The notes under the pieces were generated by a model. The model saw only the letters and a list, made by a program, of their open reading frames with translations, was not told the DNA's origin and ran no database searches. Below are positions 9,240-18,015 of a stretch of DNA of 35,716 nt, one piece after another. The DNA is from Phycisphaerales bacterium. Lineage in GTDB: Bacteria > Planctomycetota > Phycisphaerae > Phycisphaerales > UBA1924. Numbering within the stretch: position 1 is the stretch's first letter; the number at the start of each line of letters is the position of its first letter. The stretch spans positions 1 to 35,716 of the forward strand of contig JALUWX010000094.1 of the NCBI GenBank assembly GCA_027019265.1, read 5' to 3'. The translations under genes and the position numbers were made by a program.

Positions 9240-11993
9240 TCACGATCCCGGGGTCTGCTCACCCTCATTCTCGCCGCTCTCGTCCGATTCTTCAACCCGG
9301 GCGGCCGCAATCACCTGATCCCCGTCCTTCAGCTTCACCACACGGACACCCTGGGTCCCACGACCGATCTTCGAGATCGAATCCGCCGCCATCCGGACCA
9401 GAAGCCCACCCCTCGAGATCACCACCACGTCATCAGGGTCGTACACCCCGATCGCCGCCGAAGCGTTCCCGTTCCGAGCCGTGGTCTTGATGTCCCCACG
9501 ACCCTTCCCGCCGCGCGACTGGGACCGCATCGGACCCGACTCGGGCTGCACCCGATACTCATCCACATCCGTCCGCTTCCCGTACCCGTTCTCGCAGATC
9601 GTCAGCAGCGACAACCCACGCTCGAGCGCCGAAGGCGAGGTATGGGTCACCTCGGGATCGTTCTCATCCACCACCATCGGGACACGCATGATCCCCACGA
9701 TCTCCGCATCATCAGCGAGATCGATCCCCTTCACACCCGCCGCCGGACGGCCCATGAGCCGCACGTCCTGCTCGTTGAAGCGGATCGCCATCCCGTTGCT
9801 CGCCACAAGCATGATGTCGTCCACACCCGTCGTGAGGCGCACGTTGAACAGCGCATCGTCGTCCTTCAGACCCACCGCGATGAGCCCCGAACGGTTCACA
9901 TTCCGATACTCCTTGAGCGCCGTCCGCTTCACGATCCCCTTCTTCGACACGAACGACAGGAAATGCGACCCCGACTCGAAGTCCTTGACCGACAGGTACG
10001 CGCACGTGCGCTCCCCGCTCTTGAGATCGATGTAGTTCACGATCGGCCGGCCCTTCGCCGTCCTCGACATCTCGGGGAGCTCGTACACCTTGATCTTGAA
10101 CACGCGCCCCGTGTCCGTAAAGCACAGCAGATCGTCGTGCGTGCTCGCAACGAACAGGTGCTCGATGAAGTCGTCGTCCTTCGAATCGCTCGCCTTGATC
10201 CCCGTCCCACCACGACCCTGCGCCCGGTACGTCTCCAAAGGCACCCGCTTCACGTACCCCTGGTGCGAGATGGTCACCGCCATCTCCTGCTCCTGGATCA
10301 GCGCCTCGATCGAGATATCCCCGGCCGCATCCTCGATGCTCGTCAAACGATCGCGCCCGAAACGACCCTTCATCTCCTCACAATCCTCGACGATGATGTC
10401 CAGCACCATCCGAGAATCGCCCAAGATCGCTTCGTACCCTTCGATCTCCTCGACCAGCGCCGTGTACTCCTTGACCAATCGCTCGATCTCGAGACCGACG
10501 AGCTGGATCAGACGCATCCCACCGATCGTCTCCGCCTGAACGCGCGACAGCGCGATCCCACCCCGATCGTCCGCGTCCCGCACCATGGTCATCAAACGCT
10601 GAGGGATACTCGCAGCAGCAGGGTGATCGCTCGGGATCGTGTACCGGCGCTCCATCAGCTTCTGGATCGCTTCCTCGCGCGTCTGCGAGGACTTGATCAG
10701 CGCGATGATCTCATCGATGTCAACAACCGCGTACACCATCCCCTCGAGCACGTGCGCACGCTTCTTCGCTTCGCGCAGCAGGTGCTGGGTCCGGCGCGTG
10801 ATCACCTCGACCCGATGCTCGATGTAGCACTCGATGAGCTGCTTGAGCCCCATCGTCCTGGGCTGACGGTTCACCAGCGCGATGTTGATGATCGAGAACG
10901 TCTGCTGGAGCGGGGTGTTCTGGTAGAGCTGGTTCTCGACGACCGCCGCGTCCGCGCCCTTCTTCAGCTCGATCACGATCCGCGACTGCGCATTGCGCCC
11001 CGACTCGTTCCGGACATCGCTGATGTCCTTGAGCCGCTCGTCCTTCACCGCTTCCACGATCTTCTCGACGAGCGTGTTCTGAACGAGCGAGTACGGGATC
11101 TTGTCGATCACCAGCTGCTCGCGCCCGTTCTTGAGCTCCTCGACATGGACCTCGCCGCGCACCGTGACGCGCCCACGACCCGTCGTGTACGCATCCAGGA
11201 TCCCACGACGACCCAGGATCCGACCCCCCGTCGGGAAGTCCGGACCCTGAACCCCACGACGCACCACATCCCCCGACTCGTCCACCTCGTCCGTCATCAG
11301 CTCGATCAGATCGATCTCGGGCTTGTTCACCACGCGCACGATCGCATCGAGGATCTCCGACGGATTGTGCGGGGGAAGACTCGTCGCCATCCCCACCGCG
11401 ATCCCCATCCCCCCGTTCACGAGCAGGTTCGGGAACTTCCCCGGGAGCACCGTGGGCTCTTCCAGACGATCGTCGTAGTTCGGGACGAAATCGACCGTGG
11501 ACAGCTTGATATCCGCGAGCATGTCGATCGCCGCGCTGGTCATCCGAGCTTCCGTGTATCGCATCGCCGCCGGCGGATCACCGTCGATCGACCCGAAGTT
11601 CCCCTGAGGATCGACCAGCGCCGTGTTCATCTTCCACGTCTGCGCCATCCCCACCATCGTCGGGTAGATGACCGACTCACCGTGGGGGTGGTAGTTCCCC
11701 GACGTATCACCACAGATCTTCGCGCACTTCAGGTGCTTCTTGTTCGGGCGCAGATTCAGGTCGTGCATCGCGACCAGGATGCGCCGCTGCGAGGGCTTGA
11801 GCCCGTCGCGCACATCCGGGAGCGCACGATCCATGATCGTGCTCATCGCATACGTCAGGTACGAGTCCTGGATCTCACGCTCGATGTCCAGATCGAGCAC
11901 CTGACCCCCACCCAGAGGCGCCGCGCCATCGCCGCCGATCGCGCCATCCGATCCGCCCAAATCCCCCGGCTCAACACCCGATCCGTCGCTCAT
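9240..11993 (-). CDS. gyrA: DNA gyrase subunit A
   Basis: The 917-residue breakage-reunion subunit of type II topoisomerase. The catalytic Tyr is Y146 in A-A-M-R-Y-T-E. Numbering runs +24 relative to E. coli without gaps here, so the quinolone region reads H-G-E-S-V-I-Y-P: Ser107 equals S83 and Pro111 equals D87. The C-terminal propeller has a blade-1 GyrA box, Q-G-R-G-G-T-G, and a second box-like Q-S-R-G-G-K-G near residue 825, followed by an acidic tail; these support GyrA rather than ParC. The ATG at 11993 is chosen because GGAAAGGG lies 5 nt upstream; an open frame extends to 12047 without support. A -10-like TATCAT (complement of 12065-12070) lies upstream but no matching -35 was found. 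gyrB is not in the window. Confidence 0.97.
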   Translation of the reverse strand: MSDGSGVEPGDLGGSDGAIGGDGAAPLGGGQVLDLDIEREIQDSYLTYAMSTIMDRALPDVRDGLKPSQRRILVAMHDLNLRPNKKHLKCAKICGDTSGNYHPHGESVIYPTMVGMAQTWKMNTALVDPQGNFGSIDGDPPAAMRYTEARMTSAAIDMLADIKLSTVDFVPNYDDRLEEPTVLPGKFPNLLVNGGMGIAVGMATSLPPHNPSEILDAIVRVVNKPEIDLIELMTDEVDESGDVVRRGVQGPDFPTGGRILGRRGILDAYTTGRGRVTVRGEVHVEELKNGREQLVIDKIPYSLVQNTLVEKIVEAVKDERLKDISDVRNESGRNAQSRIVIELKKGADAAVVENQLYQNTPLQQTFSIINIALVNRQPRTMGLKQLIECYIEHRVEVITRRTQHLLREAKKRAHVLEGMVYAVVDIDEIIALIKSSQTREEAIQKLMERRYTIPSDHPAAASIPQRLMTMVRDADDRGGIALSRVQAETIGGMRLIQLVGLEIERLVKEYTALVEEIEGYEAILGDSRMVLDIIVEDCEEMKGRFGRDRLTSIEDAAGDISIEALIQEQEMAVTISHQGYVKRVPLETYRAQGRGGTGIKASDSKDDDFIEHLFVASTHDDLLCFTDTGRVFKIKVYELPEMSRTAKGRPIVNYIDLKSGERTCAYLSVKDFESGSHFLSFVSKKGIVKRTALKEYRNVNRSGLIAVGLKDDDALFNVRLTTGVDDIMLVASNGMAIRFNEQDVRLMGRPAAGVKGIDLADDAEIVGIMRVPMVVDENDPEVTHTSPSALERGLSLLTICENGYGKRTDVDEYRVQPESGPMRSQSRGGKGRGDIKTTARNGNASAAIGVYDPDDVVVISRGGLLVRMAADSISKIGRGTQGVRVVKLKDGDQVIAAARVEESDESGENEGEQTPGS

Positions 11994-12143
11994 GCAAGCC
12001 CTTTCCGAGCACGGACCCCGCCCCCAACGCTCAGCGCCGACGAGCACGATCCAAACCGTTCCGGATGATAGGCGCAGACCCTGTTTTTAACCCGAAAAAC
12101 CGCCCTCGGACCGCGCGATTTCACCCCGCGCAAACACTTGGAA

Positions 12144-13985
12144 TCAAGGGGTTTCCGACCCACCCCCACCGGCCCGCTCCTCCGACGACCGTCCCACGAT
12201 CGAAAGCACACTCCGCTCAAACTCGGCGCACCCCAGGAGCACCATCGCGGAAGCCGCCGGGCTCACCCGCCAATCCGTCAACGACACGCGCACACCACCC
12301 ACACACTTCTCCGGAGCCGCGCTCAGAAACGCGCTCGAATCGTCCATCACGAGCTGACGAACGAACCGCATCAGATCGCTGATCCGGACAAACTCCGTGC
12401 TCAGCCCGTCCTCCATCCGCATCCCGCTCAACCTCGGATCCCCCAGCATCGCGCACAGAAACGCCGCCGGACGAACCACATCACTCGTCGGCATCACATC
12501 CCGCTTCGTCGTGAACACGATCGCCCCCAGCAGATCCCGATCCCCCGAGTCCTCCAGATCCGCACGAACGATCTGATGCTCCCACACCCGATCGCGCATC
12601 GCGCGGAGCGCTTCCCGCGCCCCGACCTCCGACCCGTTCCCAGCAAGCTCCAGCTCCGCAAACCCAAGGAACGGCATCTGCCCCACCAGCATCCCACGAT
12701 CCAGCTCTCGATACACCCGCCGCACCGCATCCTCTTTCCCCGGGTCGTTCGCGCGGACCAACGCCCAAGCCACCAACCCGCGCATCCCCCCCACCACATC
12801 GGGCTCGTACCCCTTCACCGGATCGTGCGCACGCTCCACCCGTTCCACACTCCGCGCCCACAACTGATCCATCGGCCCGCTCGTCGCCTCCCCCAGCGCC
12901 CGGAACTCATCCACCGCGATCACACACGCCGCCGCATCCGCAACCCCCAACCAGGGCGCGACCTCCCCGGGCTCCACACGCGCCAGCTCGCTCAGAATAT
13001 CCCGCGCGATCCCGATCGCGCGCGGATCATCCCTCACTGCGCCCCATCGCGACAGCGCCAACGCCGCAAGCGCCTGCTCGTACACCGGCGCGATCTCGGG
13101 CTCGCATTTCCCCGTCACCACATCCCTCGTCCCCACGATCCCCAGCGCCTCCACCCCGGCCCAGCGCTGCGCTCCCAGATACGACACCAGCCCCTCCCCC
13201 ATCACGCGCACACTCGCGAGACTCACCTCACTCGTCTCAATCACCCGACCTCCACGATCCAGGAACACCGCCCCCTTCCCCGTCCCGGGCTGCGCCACCC
13301 ACACCATCTCCGACCGCGCGAACGTGAACCCCCGTTCCAGCAGCTCCCCAATACTCGCCAGCGCCAAACCCCCATCATTCCCCAGCTCCGTCGCGAGCGC
13401 ATACGCCGCACGCGCCGGATCGATCCCCGACGACACGAACCCGTCCGGGGTCATCACCGCGCCCCGATCCCCCAAACGCACGACCAACGCATCCCGCCCC
13501 ACCGACATCCCCAGGTACGGGCTCGCAAGGTCCGCGTCCGAGATCGGGACCGCGCGCCCCCCGAGCTCGAGCGACACCGTGAGCCCCTTCGCGAGCGCCC
13601 CCCACTCCTCCGCCGTGGGCTCCGTGTCCCGCCCCGCACGCACCGTCGCGCGAGCCCGCGCGATCGCGCCACGCGCGGCCAGCACCAACGGATCCCCGTC
13701 CTGCGCCAACGCCCGACCCCGACCGATCACCCGACCCTCGAGTCGGAGCGTCACCGCCGCGCACCCGAGCCCCTCCACCGACTCGACCCCCTCGTCCACC
13801 GACCACGAGTCCACCCAACCGCGCACCGTGTTGTGCGCCCCGATCGACTCCGCCGGACCGGGCTGCCCATAACCCAACCCCGCGCACAACGCGAGTCCGA
13901 GAACACCCGCCCACACCGCGCCAGAGCCCCGGAAATCACGTCCGAAAACGACAAACCGCACAATCCGATCCACGGATCCGCGCAT
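12144..13985 (-). CDS. Secreted protein of unknown function (613 aa)
   Basis: I do not recognise this family. The N-terminus has a basic region followed by a hydrophobic segment, V-W-A-G-V-L-G-L-A-L-C-A-G-L-G, and a likely signal-peptidase site near G-Y-G-Q, so it is probably exported. The rest has no further membrane segment. The middle and C-terminal parts are Ala- and Glu-rich and probably mostly helical, with blocks such as G-Y-E-P-D-V-V-G-G-M-R-G-L and D-L-M-R-F-V-R-Q-L that could be helical repeats. The start is uncertain: the ATG at 13985 gives the most normal signal peptide, but ATGs at 14039 and 14063 are in frame, and the last has GGAGG 6 nt upstream. It lies upstream of gyrA on the same strand, 150 nt away. 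The divergent 29-codon ORF overlaps the longer start options. Confidence 0.7.
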   Translation of the reverse strand: MRGSVDRIVRFVVFGRDFRGSGAVWAGVLGLALCAGLGYGQPGPAESIGAHNTVRGWVDSWSVDEGVESVEGLGCAAVTLRLEGRVIGRGRALAQDGDPLVLAARGAIARARATVRAGRDTEPTAEEWGALAKGLTVSLELGGRAVPISDADLASPYLGMSVGRDALVVRLGDRGAVMTPDGFVSSGIDPARAAYALATELGNDGGLALASIGELLERGFTFARSEMVWVAQPGTGKGAVFLDRGGRVIETSEVSLASVRVMGEGLVSYLGAQRWAGVEALGIVGTRDVVTGKCEPEIAPVYEQALAALALSRWGAVRDDPRAIGIARDILSELARVEPGEVAPWLGVADAAACVIAVDEFRALGEATSGPMDQLWARSVERVERAHDPVKGYEPDVVGGMRGLVAWALVRANDPGKEDAVRRVYRELDRGMLVGQMPFLGFAELELAGNGSEVGAREALRAMRDRVWEHQIVRADLEDSGDRDLLGAIVFTTKRDVMPTSDVVRPAAFLCAMLGDPRLSGMRMEDGLSTEFVRISDLMRFVRQLVMDDSSAFLSAAPEKCVGGVRVSLTDWRVSPAASAMVLLGCAEFERSVLSIVGRSSEERAGGGGSETP

Positions 13986-13999
13986 CACACTCAAGACTC

Positions 14000-14027
14000 T
14001 TGCACCCCGCGCAGCCCGTGATATCTT
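14000..14027 (+). promoter_or_regulatory. Predicted promoter of the 29-codon ORF
   Basis: TTGCAC (14000-14005), a 16-nt spacer and TATCTT (14022-14027). The predicted start near 14034 leaves a leader of about 28 nt that contains AAAGGA (14046-14051), 10 nt before the ATG at 14062. Both boxes are imperfect, so this is a moderate call resting on the ordered set of signals. Confidence 0.4.
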
Positions 14028-14061
14028 GAACTCAGACATCTGAAGAAAGGAACCAAGAACC

Positions 14062-14151
14062 ATGAAGAGCCTCCATCAGATCCTCGAAGTGAACGATCTC
14101 CGCAAGCGTGTCGCCATCCTCACGCTCCTGTGCTTCGTCGCCCTCTGCTGA
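14062..14151 (+). CDS. Possible small membrane-associated peptide (29 aa)
   Basis: A 29-codon frame from ATG (14062) to TGA (14149-14151), preceded by AAAGGA and a promoter-like pair. The peptide begins M-K-S-L-H-Q-I-L-E-V, has a basic turn L-R-K-R, then a hydrophobic end A-I-L-T-L-L-C-F-V-A-L-C. That layout suits a very small membrane-associated peptide or a leader peptide. Two cysteines lie in the last six residues. Nothing on the + strand follows that it could control; the next gene is the end of rpsA, on the other strand. Its first bases overlap the longest possible start of the divergent 613-aa secreted protein. I do not recognise a family; it may not be translated. Confidence 0.35.
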   Translation: MKSLHQILEVNDLRKRVAILTLLCFVALC

Positions 14152-14274
14152 GCAACCTTCCGCACCCACGCTCCATCCGGACCACGCAAGCCCGGACCAC
14201 ACGATCCGCACACAAACCCATCCGGTTCAACGCGTCGATCGTCCTCTCATCATTGACACCCCGATGACTCCACG

Positions 14275-14302
14275 AAAAAACCCCGATCCAGAGGACCGGG
14301 GC
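14275..14302 (-). terminator. Rho-independent terminator of rpsA
   Basis: On the minus strand a 9-bp stem, CCCCGGTCC / GGATCGGGG with one G-U pair, and a 3-nt loop (TCT) is followed directly by six T residues (complement of 14275-14280). It lies about 50 nt after the rpsA stop codon. Confidence 0.88.
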
Positions 14303-14352
14303 TGTTCTCGTATCCGGATGTCCGAGCCCCGAGAATCAGGGCCCGATCGAAC

Positions 14353-16140
14353 TCAGAGCTCGATCTTGTCGGTCCCCATGGACCCGTGATCGTCCATCCC
14401 ACCACGGCTCGGGAGGTCCATCCCCCCACCGAAGCCGCCGCCGGACGAACCACCACCGCCGCCTTCGCCGCCGTCCGCGCCCGTCGCGTCACCCCACTGG
14501 GCACGCTTGAGCGACAGACCGATCTTGCGATCGTCGATATCGACGCGCAGGATCTTGACATCCAGCTCTTCGCCGGCCGTCACCACGTCCTGAGGGTTCT
14601 CGACCTTGTGGTCCGCAAGCTCCGAGATGTGCAGCAGACCCTCGAGATCGTCCTCGAGCTCCACGAACACACCGAAGTTGGTGATCTTCGTGACCTGACC
14701 ACGGACAACCATCCCCGGCTGGTACGCGCCCGGGATCGCTTCGACCCACGGATCCTCGGAGAGCTGCTTCACACCGAGCGAGATGCGCTGCTTGTCCCGA
14801 TCGACCTCGAGCACCACGCACTTGACCTCGTCGCCCTTCTTGTAGAGCTCGTTGGGGTGCGTGACCTTCTTCGTCCACGACATGTCGCTGATGTGGAGCA
14901 ACCCGTCGATCCCGGGCTCGATCTCCACGAACGCGCCGTAGTTCGCGAGGTTCCGGACCTCGCCGGAGACGATCGTCCCGGGAGGGTACTTCTCGGAGAC
15001 GAGCTCCCACGGGTTGACCTCGACCTGCTTCATACCAAGCGAGATCTCTTGCTTGTTCTTGTCGATCTCGAGCACAACCACTTCGACTTCTTCGCCCTGG
15101 GAGACGACCTCGCTCGGGTGGTTGACACGACGGGTCCACGACATCTCGGAGATGTGCACCAGACCCTCGATCCCGTCCTCGAGCCGCACGAACGCGCCGT
15201 ACGACATGATGTTGACGACCTCGCCCTTGACGCGCGCCCCGACCGGGAACTTGCCCTCGATCTCTTCCCACGGCGACGACTCGGTCTGCTTCAGACCCAG
15301 CGCGATCTTCTCCTTGTCGTGGTCGATGTTGAGCACCTTGACCTCGACCTTGTCGTCGATCCGGAGCATCTCGCTCGGGTGGTTGATCCGACCCCACGAC
15401 ATGTCCGTGATGTGGAGCAGACCATCGATCCCGCCCAGATCGACGAACGCGCCGAAGTCCGCGATGTTCTTGACCGTACCCGTGACGATCTGACCCTCTT
15501 CCAAGGTCCCGAGCAGACGACGCTTCGCCTCCGCACGCTCACGCTCGACGAGCTTGCGGCGGGAAATCACGATGTTTCGGCGCTCGGTATCGATCTTGAG
15601 GATCTCGGCGCGGACCTTCCGACCAACGTACTCGTCCAGGTTGTGGGGACGACGGATATCGACCTGCGAAGCCGGGAGGAACACGGGGACACCGATGTCC
15701 ACGAGCAGACCACCCTTGATCTTGCGCATGACCGTGCCCTCGATCTCGTCGCCTTCCTTCGTCGTATCGACGATCCGCTGCCAAGCGATCTGACGATCCG
15801 CCTTGCGCTTCGAAAGCTCGATGATCCCCTCGTCGTTCTCGAGCGACTCGAGGAGCACATCGACCTCGTCGCCGATCTTCAGATCGGGGAGATCCGCGAA
15901 CTCCTCGCGCGGGATCAGACCCTCGCTCTTGAGCCCCACCTCGACAACAACATCATCCCCCGCAAACCCGATCACCTTCCCCTTGATCAGCTTGCCCGCG
16001 CTCAGATCCTCCGCCTGGTCCGTCAGCAGAGATTCCATCCGATCATCGCTCGCGGCCTTCTCGCCGAACATCTCGTTCAGCATCGCCATCGTGTCGTCGT
16101 CCTGAACGCCGAGCGACGCAATCAGATTCTCATCGATCAT
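14353..16140 (-). CDS. rpsA: 30S ribosomal protein S1
   Basis: A 595-residue protein with six S1 RNA-binding repeats at roughly residues 48-115, 135-200, 220-290, 305-375, 392-460 and 480-548. Repeats 3-6 have the clear pattern G-x-V-x-x-I-x-x-[FY]-G-[AV]-F-V-x-[LI]-x-x-x-[IL]-[DE]-G-L-[LV]-H-I-[ST]-[ED]. S1 brings mRNA to the 30S subunit. The C-terminus adds a Gly-rich, Met/Asp-containing tail of about 40 residues. The ATG at 16140 is preceded by GGAAGGA with about 9 nt spacing; an open frame continues to 16260 without support. It has its own terminator and is divergent from gdhA across a 469-nt spacer. Confidence 0.97.
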   Translation of the reverse strand: MIDENLIASLGVQDDDTMAMLNEMFGEKAASDDRMESLLTDQAEDLSAGKLIKGKVIGFAGDDVVVEVGLKSEGLIPREEFADLPDLKIGDEVDVLLESLENDEGIIELSKRKADRQIAWQRIVDTTKEGDEIEGTVMRKIKGGLLVDIGVPVFLPASQVDIRRPHNLDEYVGRKVRAEILKIDTERRNIVISRRKLVERERAEAKRRLLGTLEEGQIVTGTVKNIADFGAFVDLGGIDGLLHITDMSWGRINHPSEMLRIDDKVEVKVLNIDHDKEKIALGLKQTESSPWEEIEGKFPVGARVKGEVVNIMSYGAFVRLEDGIEGLVHISEMSWTRRVNHPSEVVSQGEEVEVVVLEIDKNKQEISLGMKQVEVNPWELVSEKYPPGTIVSGEVRNLANYGAFVEIEPGIDGLLHISDMSWTKKVTHPNELYKKGDEVKCVVLEVDRDKQRISLGVKQLSEDPWVEAIPGAYQPGMVVRGQVTKITNFGVFVELEDDLEGLLHISELADHKVENPQDVVTAGEELDVKILRVDIDDRKIGLSLKRAQWGDATGADGGEGGGGGSSGGGFGGGMDLPSRGGMDDHGSMGTDKIEL

Positions 16141-16609
16141 GGATTCATGTCCTTCCCCGCGCTGGTCAACAGCACGGACCGACCCGACCTTGCACCCTCC
16201 GCGGCAAACGAGGACACCGATCAGATCCACGCCGCGCTCAACACACGACGTGTCGCCCACAAAGGGCCGTTACAAGTCACGCCCCGCCGATCGGACCTTC
16301 CAACCGGACCCGGGAGCCGCACCCCACGCTCGGGAACACCCAAGCGCGGGAAGAGAGGGTATGAACCCACCCAATCTCAGAAAACCCTGTCACCCCGAGA
16401 TTTGTCACAATTCAAGCACACACGAACACCTGCCGATCACCATTCAATACCCGACCACGATTCGAGAAATCGACCCCGAAGGTGTATCATCCAAGCCCGG
16501 GGTCATCAGAACCCCAAACAAAGGCGGCACGCCGGATCAGCGTGACCGACTCCGCCGACGACACAAGCGTCCGGTTCACCCGGCTCCGCACAACCACGGG
16601 CCAATCAAC
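16141..16609. other. Divergent intergenic region between rpsA and gdhA
   Basis: 469 nt without a convincing gene; it should hold the promoters of both flanking genes. Toward gdhA there is a -10-like TATCAT at 16485-16490 with only a weak -35 (TTCGAG, 16461-16466, 18-nt spacing). It is followed by a small hairpin, GGGGT (16499-16503) with ACCCC (16511-16515), that would lie at the 5' end of a leader of about 110 nt. A 23-codon GTG-initiated frame (16542-16613) ends on the gdhA start as ATGA. No clear rpsA promoter, riboswitch or tRNA was recognised. Confidence 0.5.
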
Positions 16610-17938
16610 ATGACAGCGACGGCACCCTCCGCGACCACCGAACTCCCCCGCGGCGAAGTCACCGAGGAACTCGGATTCCCCAAGGATCCCGATAACCTCT
16701 ACCTCCAGACCGTCAACACCATGCTCGACGCAGCAGAGCTCGTCAACCTCAAGCACCGTGTGCGCATCATCCTCGCGCAACCCAAAAACGAATACATGGT
16801 CCACTTCCCCGTCCGCATGGACGACGGACACCACAAGCTCTTCAAGGGCTACCGCATCCAGCACAACAACGCCGCCGGCCCCTACAAGGGCGGCTTCCGC
16901 TACCACCACGACGTCCACCTCGACGACGTCAAATCCCTCGCCTTCCTCATGACCATGAAGTGCGCCGTCGTCCGCATCCCCTTCGGCGGAGGCAAGGGCG
17001 GCGTCAAAGTCAACCCCCGCGAACTCTCCGAAGGCGAACTCCAACGCGTCACCCGCCGCTACTGCTCCGCCATCATGGACCAGATCGGTCCCGACGTTGA
17101 CATCCCCGCACCCGATGTCGGAACCAACGCCCAGATCATGGCATGGTTCGCCGACACCTACATGATGTCCTCCTCCCACCAACACCACGACGCACTCCGC
17201 GTCGTCACCGGAAAGCCCGTCGAATACGGCGGCTCCGAAGGCCGCGAAAAAGCCACCGGACAAGGCGTCGCCGACACCCTCGCCGAAATGCTCCCCGGCA
17301 TCGGCATCCCCCTCCAGGGCATGAAAGTCTCACTCCTCGGCTTCGGGAACGTCAACGGCTGGGGCGGCCAAATCCTCCAGGACATGGGCGCCAAGATCGT
17401 CGCCGTCGCCGACCACACCGGATTCATCCGCAACGACAACGGCATCGACTGCAAAGCCCTCTACCAGCACAACATGCAAACCGGCGGCATCAAGGGCTAC
17501 GCCGAAGCCGACGAGATCAACGAGGAAGACTTCTACCGCACCCAGGTCGATGTCTTCATCCCCGGCGCGCTCGAGCAGATGATCAAAGCCAAGCAAGCCG
17601 ACTGGCTCGACTGCAAGGTCATGGCCGAAGCCGCCAACGCACCCTGCGACCCCTCGGGCGATCGCCGCTGCGTCGAGAAGGGCATCGAAGTCATCCCCGC
17701 CATCCTCGCCAACGCGGGCGGCGTAACCGTGTCCTACTTCGAATGGGTCCAGAACAAGAACGCCGTCACCTGGTCCGCCGAACAAGTGGACCGCGAGCTC
17801 AACCGCCACATGGTCGTCGCCGCCCAGCGCGTCCTCGCCCGGCGCAACGAACTCAAGTGCTCCCTCCGAGAAGCCGCCTTCGCCAGCGCCCTCGACCACA
17901 TCGGCGCCATCTACCGCGTCCGCGGCATCTTCCCCTAA
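16610..17938 (+). CDS. gdhA: Glutamate dehydrogenase (Glu/Leu/Phe/Val family)
   Basis: A 442-residue hexameric-type enzyme interconverting glutamate and 2-oxoglutarate plus ammonia with NAD(P)H. The substrate-binding Lys is K93 in G-P-Y-K-G-G-F-R-Y-H and the catalytic Lys is K117 in T-M-K-C-A. P-F-G-G-G-K-G-G, the P-A-P-D-V-G-T-N block and the Rossmann motif G-F-G-N-V-N-G-W-G follow. The third residue N in G-F-G-N-V and the downstream A-D-H-T do not by themselves decide NAD versus NADP use. The start at 16610 has no visible Shine-Dalgarno sequence; the open frame extends far upstream, but family length supports this ATG. Monocistronic, with a strong terminator downstream. Confidence 0.96.
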   Translation: MTATAPSATTELPRGEVTEELGFPKDPDNLYLQTVNTMLDAAELVNLKHRVRIILAQPKNEYMVHFPVRMDDGHHKLFKGYRIQHNNAAGPYKGGFRYHHDVHLDDVKSLAFLMTMKCAVVRIPFGGGKGGVKVNPRELSEGELQRVTRRYCSAIMDQIGPDVDIPAPDVGTNAQIMAWFADTYMMSSSHQHHDALRVVTGKPVEYGGSEGREKATGQGVADTLAEMLPGIGIPLQGMKVSLLGFGNVNGWGGQILQDMGAKIVAVADHTGFIRNDNGIDCKALYQHNMQTGGIKGYAEADEINEEDFYRTQVDVFIPGALEQMIKAKQADWLDCKVMAEAANAPCDPSGDRRCVEKGIEVIPAILANAGGVTVSYFEWVQNKNAVTWSAEQVDRELNRHMVVAAQRVLARRNELKCSLREAAFASALDHIGAIYRVRGIFP

Positions 17939-17960
17939 CCCTCACACCCCCCACCAACAC

Positions 17961-17998
17961 ACAGGGCGTGCTCACCGAGCACGCCCTGTTTCTTTTTC
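17961..17998 (+). terminator. Rho-independent terminator of gdhA
   Basis: A perfect 13-bp stem, ACAGGGCGTGCTC / GAGCACGCCCTGT, with loop ACC, is followed by TTCTTTTT. It sits 22 nt after the gdhA stop and just before the 3' end of the convergent TPR lipoprotein gene. The opposite strand lacks a T tract, so it works for gdhA. Confidence 0.93.
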
Positions 17999-18015
17999 GA
18001 TGATCGAACGATCGC

